From positions 3,038,001-3,102,000 of the forward strand of contig NC_009922.1 of NCBI RefSeq assembly GCF_000018325.1: a stretch of 64,000 nt of DNA, given 5' to 3'. A program made the position numbers and the translations under genes. Below the pieces are notes generated by a model, which was not told where the DNA came from, did not search any database, and was given only the letters and a program-made list of their open reading frames with translations. The DNA comes from Alkaliphilus oremlandii OhILAs (lineage in GTDB: Bacteria; Bacillota; Clostridia; Peptostreptococcales; Natronincolaceae). Each line of letters begins with the position of its first letter. Position 1 is the stretch's first letter. Positions 28,258 through 35,959 of this stretch are shown piece after piece.

Positions 28258-28491
28258 TTATTTGTTTAAAAACTTAAGAATGTCCTTAGGTTTTAAAACC
28301 TTTCCATAGGATACGACCTTCTCATCGATGACGAGAGCCGGCGTTGACAGGACTCCGTAAGTCATAATTTCTTTAAAATCCTCTACTTTCAGAACCTCCG
28401 CTTCAATTCCTGCCTCTTTTAATGCCATTTCCGTATTTTCTTTTAAAACTGTACAGTTTTTGCATCCAGAACCTAAAATTTTTATTACCAT
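28258..28491 (-). CDS. Small redox-active disulfide (thioredoxin-fold) protein
   Basis: About 77 aa. A minimal thioredoxin fold carries CKNC after the first strand (VIKILGSGCKNC) and a cis-Pro-like segment in VLSTPALVID. This is the TM0996/MTH895-like family often linked with the permease encoded upstream. The start at 28491 has AAGGAG eight bases before it. It is the last gene of the ars-type operon. Function with the permease, perhaps in metal(loid) or thiol chemistry, is inferred from context. Confidence 0.85.
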   Translation of the reverse strand: MVIKILGSGCKNCTVLKENTEMALKEAGIEAEVLKVEDFKEIMTYGVLSTPALVIDEKVVSYGKVLKPKDILKFLNK

Positions 28492-28548
28492 AGTAAACAC
28501 TCCTTTTTATATTTTTTATTGAAACTCTTCTTTGATATCCTTCTTTCT

Positions 28549-29553
28549 TTATAAAAATAAATATCCAAAGGCATTGAAAGTATATCCGATCATAATGATT
28601 CCTAAGCTAACAATACCAACAAAAATCCATAACAGCTTCGACTTTACTACTTTATTCAACATGACGATGGAGGGCAGAGAAAGGGCAGTAACCCCCATCA
28701 TAAAGGAAAGGACAGTACCAAGACCTACGCCCTTTGCAACCAAAGCCTCTGCAATGGGTAAAGTGCCAAAAATATCGGCATACATTGGGATTCCTGCAAA
28801 GCTTGCTAATAAAACAGAATACCACTGATCTTGACCCAATACTGTAGTTATCAAAGATTCTGGAATATAGTTATGAATCGCCGCACCGATACCAACACCT
28901 ATGAATATATAGATCCAAACTTTTTTTACGATGTCCAGTACTTGATTTTTTGAAAAATCGATTCTGTCCTTTGTACTTAATTGCTCTTCTTCAATTTCTA
29001 ACACCTTGTTACTATATACGAAAGGCTCCACATATGACTCCAGTTTTAATTTACTGATGATCGTTCCTCCCACTACTGCAAGTATTAGACCTACAACAAC
29101 GTAAGCGATTGCGATCTTCCAGTTAAATACACTGGCAAGTAGAAGGATTGAGGCTAAATCCACTAAAGGTGAGGATATCAAGAATGAAAATGTAACACCG
29201 ATGGGTAGTCCTGCACTTGTAAATCCAATGAATAAAGGAATGGAGGAACAAGAGCAGAATGGCGTTACCGTTCCAAGTAAAGCACTTAATATATTGGCCG
29301 TAATCCCATTGAACTTTCCTAGAATCCTCTTCGTTCTTTCTGGGGGAAAGAAACTCTGTATATAAGAAATACTAAAAATTAGTACGGAAAGCAATATAAA
29401 GATTTTAATTACATCGTATATAAAAAAGTGTACACTTCCTCCTAATTTACTTTCAATACTCAAACCAAATATTTTCTCAACCAACATTTGAACGAGGTTA
29501 AAAAGCCACTCCATTTTAAGCAATTGACGATTGAACCATTTGAATATCATCAT
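28549..29553 (-). CDS. ArsP/DUF318-type permease
   Basis: 334 aa with about eight TM helices. The signature region TPFCSCSSIPLFIGF has adjacent Cys residues and is followed by GVTFSFLISSPLVD. Members of this family export metal(loid)s. Several (ArsP) act on organoarsenicals or trivalent arsenicals, others on copper or zinc. Placement after arsC and arsR favours arsenic. No ArsB or Acr3 is encoded here. Confidence 0.83.
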   Translation of the reverse strand: MMIFKWFNRQLLKMEWLFNLVQMLVEKIFGLSIESKLGGSVHFFIYDVIKIFILLSVLIFSISYIQSFFPPERTKRILGKFNGITANILSALLGTVTPFCSCSSIPLFIGFTSAGLPIGVTFSFLISSPLVDLASILLLASVFNWKIAIAYVVVGLILAVVGGTIISKLKLESYVEPFVYSNKVLEIEEEQLSTKDRIDFSKNQVLDIVKKVWIYIFIGVGIGAAIHNYIPESLITTVLGQDQWYSVLLASFAGIPMYADIFGTLPIAEALVAKGVGLGTVLSFMMGVTALSLPSIVMLNKVVKSKLLWIFVGIVSLGIIMIGYTFNAFGYLFL

Positions 29554-29580
29554 GTCTCATCTCCTAAAACTTTAATTGTC

Positions 29581-29982
29581 TTACAATGCTTGGTTCTCTA
29601 CTCTTTTAATAAGATCCTCCACTTTCATTTGAATGGTCGCTCTCGTATTTCTAAATTCTTCAATAGGACCACCTGATGGATCTTTAAGTCCCCAATCCTC
29701 CCGATGGCTACATGGAACAGACGGGCAAGACACGTTGCAGCCCATGGTAATTAAAATATCGACTTCTCTTGGAATATCCTCTAAAAGTTTCGGATAATGA
29801 TCGGCCATATCAATGCCTACTTCATCCATTACTTTAACTGCTAAAGGCTTTACTTCATGGTAATTTTTTGTTCCAGCCGAATATACTTCCAGTACATGCC
29901 CACCTAGTTTTTTCGCCCAAGCTTCTGCCATTTGAGACCTACATGAATTATGAACACATACAAATGCTACTTTTTTAAGCAT
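29581..29982 (-). CDS. arsC: Arsenate reductase, low-molecular-weight phosphatase type
   Basis: 133 aa. The P-loop CVHNSCRSQMAEAW carries the nucleophilic first Cys. The redox Cys pair appears in MGCNVSCPSVPC. This is the thioredoxin-coupled ArsC class that reduces arsenate to arsenite in the cytoplasm. It lies 27 bases downstream of arsR and directly upstream of the permease gene. Confidence 0.95.
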   Translation of the reverse strand: MLKKVAFVCVHNSCRSQMAEAWAKKLGGHVLEVYSAGTKNYHEVKPLAVKVMDEVGIDMADHYPKLLEDIPREVDILITMGCNVSCPSVPCSHREDWGLKDPSGGPIEEFRNTRATIQMKVEDLIKRVENQAL

Positions 29983-30009
29983 ACGAATTCCTCCATCCTC
30001 CCAATTTAT

Positions 30010-30354
30010 TTAGCAATCAGTGTTGCTTTTGTTATATCCCTTGCAAATACAGTCTTCCTTGAAAGAGGTTAGTTTCTGAATGAAGGTTTGCAGTTCCTCC
30101 ACCTTTGCCTGATTAATGGCGTAGAACATCCATTTCCCTTCTTTTCTACCGATTACAAGCTCGCACTGCTGCAAGACTTTCATATGATGAGAAATTGTTG
30201 GTTGCGTTAAATCCAGTGCATCCATAATGTCGCAAGCACAAAGCTCACCACAGGAAAGCATCTCCAAAATTAAAAGTCGATTTCTATCTCCCAATGCCTT
30301 AAATATTTCTATCTTTTCCTCTATTTTAATCACCCGCTTATAAGTTTTTCCCAT
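30010..30354 (-). CDS. arsR: ArsR family metal(loid)-responsive repressor
   Basis: About 114 aa with a winged helix-turn-helix. ELCACDIMDAL holds the metalloid-sensing Cys pair at the start of the recognition-helix region, and TQPTISHHMKVL is the recognition helix. A CICK and a final Cys near the C-terminus may add ligands. The start at MGKTYK (30354) is behind TTTAGGA. The earlier ATG (30378) lies inside the operator-like dyad and has no ribosome-binding site. It is the first gene of the ars operon. Confidence 0.92.
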   Translation of the reverse strand: MGKTYKRVIKIEEKIEIFKALGDRNRLLILEMLSCGELCACDIMDALDLTQPTISHHMKVLQQCELVIGRKEGKWMFYAINQAKVEELQTFIQKLTSFKEDCICKGYNKSNTDC

Positions 30355-30378
30355 ATATATTCCTAAATCACTAAACAT

Positions 30379-30429
30379 ATAGATGACTGTCTATGTATTT
30401 GGTATAAATAATTGTTTATATTTTGTCAA
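30379..30429 (-). promoter_or_regulatory. ars promoter and probable ArsR operator
   Basis: TTGACA (30429-30424) is followed at 17 bases by TATACC (30406-30401). The dyad ATAGA-N6-TCTAT at 30379-30394 lies just downstream, a usual layout for ArsR repression. Confidence 0.5.
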
Positions 30430-30503
30430 TTATAAAAATAAATATCAGCTTATGGTAAATCTATCGGAAGTATAATATAATATTGCGAAAAGGAGGGGTA
30501 TTT

Positions 30504-30866
30504 ATGGGAAAAAATCAGAAAAGTACGACAATGGTAATGGGTCTTTTTATTTTGCTGTTATTTGTTATTCAAACATTTTATATTTCTAGATCCATCAGTA
30601 AAAATATGGCGCAGTCTCCAAGCTATACAGAAAATCAAGTGCTTACCTTTAAAGAATTGGCATCCTATCTTCGAATTTCAGAAAATGAATTGAAAGATTT
30701 AATCAAAGTCAATAAAGATGAAAAAGCACAAATGATCTCATCAGGTACGAACGCTTGGGATACTTATCGGTTCATCCCTTATTTTGAAATTGGGGATAAG
30801 ACGCTGTTTCTAAAAAGTGAAATTGATAACTGGGTGCAACATCAGGTTCTACATAGTCAAAAGTAA
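30504..30866 (+). CDS. Membrane-anchored excisionase-like HTH protein
   Basis: About 120 aa. The start at MGKNQK has AAAGGAGGGG upstream; the reading frame from 30483 is longer but has no site. A TM helix near residues 10-30 is followed by a domain of about 70 aa shaped like a helix-turn-helix_17/excisionase unit. It shows LTFKELASYLRISENELKDL, a short insert, PYFEIGDKTLFLKSEID and a final Trp-Val. Such domains are normally cytoplasmic and DNA-binding. With a type II orientation this one would be at the membrane, or outside. Function is unknown. Confidence 0.6.
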   Translation: MGKNQKSTTMVMGLFILLLFVIQTFYISRSISKNMAQSPSYTENQVLTFKELASYLRISENELKDLIKVNKDEKAQMISSGTNAWDTYRFIPYFEIGDKTLFLKSEIDNWVQHQVLHSQK

Positions 30867-30931
30867 GTATTTCCATCCTTTACGAAAATCTCGTTTTGTT
30901 TTTAGCTTCTGTTCTGACCTTCTTTTTATAA

Positions 30932-30977
30932 AAAATCACCTCTTTGCCAGCATCATGCCATAAAGGGTGATTTTTTT
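30932..30977 (+). terminator. Terminator of the membrane HTH gene
   Basis: About 14-bp stem (30932-30945 with 30962-30977) with an eight-base T run, roughly 65 bases past the stop. Confidence 0.8.
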
Positions 30978-31018
30978 TGCTTTTAATTGCTATTTTAATA
31001 GTGCAATATTTTTCCATG

Positions 31019-31036
31019 CGTGAAATATTTTTCACG
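31019..31036. promoter_or_regulatory. Candidate upstream activator site of the sigma-54 promoter
   Basis: Near-perfect palindrome CGTGAAATATTTTTCACG, about 85 bases upstream of the -24/-12 element. A partial second copy (GCAATATTTTTCCATG) lies just before it. The position fits an NtrC-family activator. Confidence 0.5.
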
Positions 31037-31119
31037 GCAATTTATTTCTCATGACATATACATCTTTCCATTTGTACAATAGACGAGCATGCTTGCCTAT
31101 CTCTACCTCTATGACTTAT

Positions 31120-31135
31120 TGGCATCGATTTTGCA
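31120..31135 (+). promoter_or_regulatory. Sigma-54 promoter of nhaC
   Basis: TGGCATCGATTTTGCA matches TGGCAYRNNNNTTGCW at all fixed bases except the R. The transcription start would be near 31147, about 60 bases upstream of the gene. Confidence 0.75.
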
Positions 31136-31205
31136 ATATATTTATGAAACGCGAATAAATAAATTCGCACAATATAAAACATATAATATTTTAAGGAGGA
31201 GTATA

Positions 31206-32657
31206 ATGGATAAGTCAACGAAAAAATTAGAATTCTATGGAGGTGAATGGGTTTCCTTTCTACCTTTCGCCGTATTCTTAGGAATGATTATTTTAACTAC
31301 TTTTTATTTCGGTTCAATTTCTGACGGTGCCCTTTGGCTACCTGCATTCAGTGCTTTAGTCGTTGCTTTTTTCTTCGCTAAGGACAAAGCACTTTATTCT
31401 GACACAATCATCAGTGGGATGGCTAGTAAAGAAGCAATTATACCGATTGTTTGTTGGATTTTTGCAGGTGTATTTTCTAGAATTCTTCGTACATCTGGAT
31501 TGGCAGCAGGAATTGCTGGATTGGCAGCAGGCATGGGAATACAAGGAACAGCTTTTATCATTATTTCCTTTATTGCAGCTGCGGTATTTGCAACTGCATC
31601 TGGTACTGGCTTCGGTACAATTGCCGCAGGGATGGGTGTTTTATATCCTGCGGGTATCGCCTTAGGTGCACACCCTGCTCTTTTAGCTGGTGCCATTGTA
31701 TCTGGAGGCTCCTTTGGAGATAATCTTGCCCCAGTATCTGACACTACAATTTGTTCTGCTACTTCTCAAGGGGCCGACGTTCCTGGTGTTGTAAGATCTC
31801 GTTTAAAATATTCACTTTCCGCAGCTTTAATAACAATTGTTGGTATCATCATTCTAGGCATGAAATATAAGGGTACTATTTCTGTAGCTGATGTAGTTCA
31901 CTACGATCCAAAGACACTTTTGATGTTAATTCCTGTAGCCCTTACAATTTGGATCGCAGTTAAAACAGGAGATATCATCATCGCTACAACAATCGGCTCT
32001 GTATTAGCTGGAGGCACGGCTGTACTTACAGGCTTAATGGACTTTATCCAAGTTGACCCAGCCGCTGAAGTAACCAAGGAAGCCCTAATTAGAGTTTCTG
32101 GTATGGGATTGGATCGAACAGTAGATGGTGTTATTTATACAGGTATCAACAGTATGCTACAGGTAGTAATACTTGCCCTATTACTATTCGGTTCTATTGC
32201 CATTATGAGAGCTGGTCAAGGCGATGTTAAGCTATTAAACGCTTTAGGTACTGTGGCTAAAACAGCTCGAGGTGCAGAGATTGTAATAAGCGTCATGGTT
32301 ATTTCACTTTCAGCTTTAATGGGACTTAACGCCCCTGCAATATTAGCTGTTGGTGCCTCCTTCGCTAAGCCTCTTTCTGAGCGCTACGGTATCAGCCCTT
32401 ACCGTGCAGCGAACTTATTAGATGCTCAATCCAACACCTTAGTCTATTGTTTACCTTGGACTCCTGCCGTAATCTATACCATCGGATTCGCTAAGGATAG
32501 TGCCGCTCCATTGACAGCTGTACAGGTAACTCCTTTCGTATTATATTCCTATGCTATGCTGGCAGTCATGTTTGTTACAATTATCTTTGGCATCGGAAGA
32601 TACGATAATATGTCTACAGAGAATACCAAAAATAAACAAGCTACGACCTCTAAGTAA
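31206..32657 (+). CDS. NhaC family Na+/H+ antiporter or related transporter
   Basis: 483 aa with about 11-12 TM helices. The conserved segment SGGSFGDNLAPVSDTT and the ATASGTGFG region identify the NhaC family. The start at 31206 has AAGGAGGAG six bases upstream. An open frame reaches up to 31089 but crosses the sigma-54 promoter, so the longer form is rejected. NhaC relatives exchange sodium for protons, and some carry organic substrates. Shared sigma-54 control with ortAB suggests a role in amino-acid uptake or in ion balance during its fermentation. Confidence 0.85.
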   Translation: MDKSTKKLEFYGGEWVSFLPFAVFLGMIILTTFYFGSISDGALWLPAFSALVVAFFFAKDKALYSDTIISGMASKEAIIPIVCWIFAGVFSRILRTSGLAAGIAGLAAGMGIQGTAFIIISFIAAAVFATASGTGFGTIAAGMGVLYPAGIALGAHPALLAGAIVSGGSFGDNLAPVSDTTICSATSQGADVPGVVRSRLKYSLSAALITIVGIIILGMKYKGTISVADVVHYDPKTLLMLIPVALTIWIAVKTGDIIIATTIGSVLAGGTAVLTGLMDFIQVDPAAEVTKEALIRVSGMGLDRTVDGVIYTGINSMLQVVILALLLFGSIAIMRAGQGDVKLLNALGTVAKTARGAEIVISVMVISLSALMGLNAPAILAVGASFAKPLSERYGISPYRAANLLDAQSNTLVYCLPWTPAVIYTIGFAKDSAAPLTAVQVTPFVLYSYAMLAVMFVTIIFGIGRYDNMSTENTKNKQATTSK

Positions 32658-32702
32658 TTTTAATTGAAGCTATTTTTATAAAGATTTCCATATAAAATCA
32701 CA

Positions 32703-32747
32703 GAAAAGTGGTCATCTTAAAAATTTTTTTAAGATGACCACTTTTTC
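32703..32747. terminator. Bidirectional terminator between nhaC and ortB
   Basis: 17-base arms (32703-32719, 32730-32746) with one or two imperfections and a T-rich loop, located between convergent stops. Confidence 0.85.
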
Positions 32748-32753
32748 TAGTTT

Positions 32754-34172
32754 CTATAGAACCTGAACGTCATAGACTTTCAATATCTTCAAAACTTCTT
32801 CTTCCTGAAGCTTAAGATCCTGTTTCAGGAATTGTAAATCTTTCTGGGTTATTTCCGTTATATTTTTGTTTCCAACTGCATTTTTTATATAATTTCTTTT
32901 TAGCTTCTTCATCTCTAAGTCCTCAACTACTATTTGACCTATATTTTCAGGAATTATAATATTCTTTCCAGGGACATTCTCTGCTGGGTTTCCTCTTCTA
33001 ATTTCAATGCCATTGCGCCTTGCAAAGGTCAGCTGTGGCATCGAATGCTTTCCTGCGCCAGTATATTCCGTCTCCTGAACAATGATAATTTTATCTTCAT
33101 CCATTTCCTTCGCTAAAGCAATTGCAGCAGCTAAAGAGGTATTTCCAGCAGGGCCTCTTTCTATTCCTTCTATTTGAGATAACAGCTCAGTTACATAGAA
33201 TACATCCCCTTGGGTCACTGTTACGTATCGATCCATATATCTTAATACTCTGGCGGCATTTCTCGGTACGTCAGATCTATCTGGTAAGGTTGTAAAAGGC
33301 ACCCCAAAGCCTGTGTGTCCTGTCGTAAATGATTTTCTATTAAAATCGGTATCCGAAGCCATATGGAGTCCAGATAAATCCACAGAAGCTCCAATAATTT
33401 CAGTTTCAACGGCTCCTGCCTTTATCAGACCTCTTGCCGTACCAGTTAGATTTCCCCCACCAGCATTTGTAGCTACAACCACATCTGGATACTTGCCTTC
33501 CTTCGAGTAAACCTGCTCTGCTATTTCATAGCCTAAAGTTTCTACACCAGCTATGGCAAATGGTGTATAAAGTGATGCATTAAAATATCCTGTTTCTTCT
33601 AGCAGTCTTAAAAATACATAAAACAGCTCTGGTCCTACAGTTAATTGGACTGTTTCAGCGCCAAACGCCTCACATTTTCTTGCTTTCTCAAGTATTTCAG
33701 GCTGTCCTATCTTCCTTGAATCATATACCTCTTGTACAATGATGGACTTTAATCCTCTCTGTGCTGCCTGTGATGCAACAGCAGAACCATAGTTACCGCT
33801 AGTGGCTGCAATAGCTCCCTTATATCCATTTTTTTCTGCATGGTATATGGAAATTGCTGCTCTTCTCGCCTTAAATGATCCCGAAGCATTGGCTGCCTCG
33901 TCTTTTATAAATATACGAGCACCTTTGCCTGGCTCAGAATACTTTCTAACTAATTTCGTAATATTCTTTAGCTCAAACAAAGGCGTATTTCCTACTTTAG
34001 CTTCTGCCTGGATCGCCTGCATCTTTGGTATGGAATAAGCTACTTTTTCCATCATACCTTCATAATCAAAACCTATTTTTCCAAACTCAAATACAGCGTA
34101 GTCTATTCCAACAGCTTTTTTCATTATTTCATTTTTTCTGGCCATAACAGCTTCATAAGATAAGTCTAACAA
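32754..34172 (-). CDS. ortB: 2-amino-4-ketopentanoate thiolase, beta (PLP) subunit
   Basis: About 472 aa with a PLP fold-type II core like threonine synthase. The Schiff-base Lys is in ANASGSFKARRA. The phosphate-binding Gly loop is in NAGGGNLTG, and TSGNYGSA is the substrate loop. Size and the tight pairing with ortA identify OrtB. With OrtA it cleaves 2-amino-4-ketopentanoate with CoA to acetyl-CoA and alanine, the last step of oxidative ornithine breakdown. A TTG at 34172, five bases past AGGGGTGA, is the likely start. The GTG at 34181 overlaps that site. Confidence 0.9.
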   Translation of the reverse strand: MLDLSYEAVMARKNEIMKKAVGIDYAVFEFGKIGFDYEGMMEKVAYSIPKMQAIQAEAKVGNTPLFELKNITKLVRKYSEPGKGARIFIKDEAANASGSFKARRAAISIYHAEKNGYKGAIAATSGNYGSAVASQAAQRGLKSIIVQEVYDSRKIGQPEILEKARKCEAFGAETVQLTVGPELFYVFLRLLEETGYFNASLYTPFAIAGVETLGYEIAEQVYSKEGKYPDVVVATNAGGGNLTGTARGLIKAGAVETEIIGASVDLSGLHMASDTDFNRKSFTTGHTGFGVPFTTLPDRSDVPRNAARVLRYMDRYVTVTQGDVFYVTELLSQIEGIERGPAGNTSLAAAIALAKEMDEDKIIIVQETEYTGAGKHSMPQLTFARRNGIEIRRGNPAENVPGKNIIIPENIGQIVVEDLEMKKLKRNYIKNAVGNKNITEITQKDLQFLKQDLKLQEEEVLKILKVYDVQVL

Positions 34173-34191
34173 TATTGTCACCCCTTTTATA

Positions 34192-34494
34192 CTATAAATT
34201 TCCTAGTTCTTTTCTTACTTCCATACCGATGGTTAACAAGCATGGCTCAGGCTCTCCAAAATCATGAATATGTCTTGGCTTTACTGCAACTAGGATTCCT
34301 TTTGTAATACGGTCGGTGAGCGTTCTAATAGAAACCTCATCTCCTATTTTCGCCTCTTCATCGAGTAAAAAACCCTTTACCCACATCTTTAGTGGCACAG
34401 CTTTCGTATCCTCAGGAAGCTGAGGCGCTCTTTCTTCAGGCGATAGTATCAAGTTTTCTATCTCTACCCAATCATTCTTTGTTGCTAATTCCAT
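34192..34494 (-). CDS. ortA: 2-amino-4-ketopentanoate thiolase, alpha subunit
   Basis: 100 aa. A compact beta-rich subunit with the family pattern NDWVEIENLILSPEERAP and PRHIHDFGEPEP. OrtA always pairs with the PLP subunit. GAGGAGGGA precedes the ATG and ortB follows 19 bases after the stop. A sigma-54 promoter lies about 60 bases upstream. Confidence 0.9.
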   Translation of the reverse strand: MELATKNDWVEIENLILSPEERAPQLPEDTKAVPLKMWVKGFLLDEEAKIGDEVSIRTLTDRITKGILVAVKPRHIHDFGEPEPCLLTIGMEVRKELGNL

Positions 34495-34555
34495 GATGCT
34501 CCCTCCTCACTGTTAAATTTATTTTATTAAATAAAAGACGCTACCTTAATACTAT

Positions 34556-34571
34556 TGCAAAATTAATGCCA
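34556..34571 (-). promoter_or_regulatory. Sigma-54 promoter of ortAB
   Basis: On the minus strand TGGCATTAATTTTGCA, the same core as the nhaC promoter. It lies 13 bases past the regulator gene's stop codon and about 60 bases before ortA. Confidence 0.75.
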
Positions 34572-34583
34572 AATCTGCCGACC

Positions 34584-35957
34584 TTAATCTAAATTCATAT
34601 ATTCTCTTAAGTTGTATTCATTAATCTTATTAAAGAGCTGCCTTCTGCTGATTCCTACAGCTCTTGCCGTTTGCGAAATATTATAATTGAAATGCATCAA
34701 TGCCTTTAAGAAATAATCCTTTTCAAATGCATATCGAGCTGAGTTAAAATCCATTATACAATCATCTTTTATTGTGGATTTGCCATCGAACTCTTTTTCG
34801 ATGGCACTCTGAAGCCTAAGAATCCCATCCTTTGAAAGCACAAACAATCTTTCGATTATGTTCTTTAGCTCTCTTATATTTCCTGGATAATCGTAGTGCA
34901 ACAGGTATTCTAATGTTTGCTTGTCTATATCCCTAATATCCTTTTTTAACTCCTTTTTATACATATTTACGAAAAAATAGATCATATCTAGTAGATCTTC
35001 CTTTCTCTCTCTTAAAGGAGGGATCTCTATGGTTATGGTATTGATCCTATAAAATAGATCCTGTCTAAAGCTGTTATTTTTCACTTCGTCGGCGAGAATC
35101 TTATTGGTAGCACTGATCAATCTAAAGTCTACATCAATCTGCTTATTAGATCCCATTCTTTCAATTTTTCTGTTCTCCAATACCCTTAGGAACTTAACCT
35201 GTGTATTCAGAGAGATCTCTCCTATTTCATCTAGAAAAATGGTTCCTCCATTGGCTTCCTCAAACCTACCGATTCTTTTATCCTTAGCTCCTGTGAATGC
35301 TCCTTTTTCATGACCGAATAATTCTGCCTCTAAAAGATTGTCCGAAAAATATTGACAGTTAATCGCCACAAATGGCATTGTATTTCTACTGCTTTTATCA
35401 TGTAGTTTTTGAGCCAATACTTCCTTTCCTACACCGGACTCTCCCAGAAGTAGTACATTGCTACTGGTGTCTGCCACCTTATCTACAATCTCCAAGATTT
35501 CCTTCATCTTAGCATTCTTGCTTTGATACAAGTACCTTTCATTATTTTCAGCATCAGAATACATATTTTGCTTTTTTTGAAGGTTTATAATTCTTTTTGC
35601 CTTCCCTATTTCTATGAGCAAAGCTTCTGGATTGTGGCTTTTAACGAAGAAACCAAAGGCGCCCATCCGCATAGCCTGTACAGCGGTCTCTACTCCTCCA
35701 TATCCCGTTACCATAATAACCTCTACGGATTTATCATAGGTTTCTTTTATTTTTTTTAAAACCTCTAACCCATCAATTCCCGGCATTATTACGTCACAAA
35801 GTACAATGGGATAGTATTCCTCTTCTAGCTTTTCTAAGGCCTTCACTCCTGTTTCTGCTTCGCCAACAGAGAACCCTCTGCTTTCTAATATCATTCTATA
35901 TGTTTCTCTATATTCTCTTTCATCATCGACAATCAATATTTTTGTAACTTCTGTCAT
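34584..35957 (-). CDS. NtrC-family sigma-54 response regulator
   Basis: 457 aa. The receiver domain (about 5-120) has phospho-acceptor Asp in VLCDVIMPG, Thr in VTGYGG and Lys in FFVKSH. The AAA+ domain (about 150-385) has Walker A GESGVGKE, the sigma-54 contact loop GAFTGA and Walker B GTIFLDEIGE. A Fis-type HTH lies at the end (SQTARAVGISRRQLFNKI). It starts two bases after the kinase stop. It should activate ortAB and nhaC, since these have the only -24/-12 elements I found nearby. Confidence 0.93.
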   Translation of the reverse strand: MTEVTKILIVDDEREYRETYRMILESRGFSVGEAETGVKALEKLEEEYYPIVLCDVIMPGIDGLEVLKKIKETYDKSVEVIMVTGYGGVETAVQAMRMGAFGFFVKSHNPEALLIEIGKAKRIINLQKKQNMYSDAENNERYLYQSKNAKMKEILEIVDKVADTSSNVLLLGESGVGKEVLAQKLHDKSSRNTMPFVAINCQYFSDNLLEAELFGHEKGAFTGAKDKRIGRFEEANGGTIFLDEIGEISLNTQVKFLRVLENRKIERMGSNKQIDVDFRLISATNKILADEVKNNSFRQDLFYRINTITIEIPPLRERKEDLLDMIYFFVNMYKKELKKDIRDIDKQTLEYLLHYDYPGNIRELKNIIERLFVLSKDGILRLQSAIEKEFDGKSTIKDDCIMDFNSARYAFEKDYFLKALMHFNYNISQTARAVGISRRQLFNKINEYNLREYMNLD

Positions 35958-35959
35958 AT

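Noticed and set aside
31089..31205. 39-codon N-terminal extension of nhaC
   Set aside because: It covers the sigma-54 -24/-12 element and has no ribosome-binding site; the ATG at 31206 has AAGGAGGAG.
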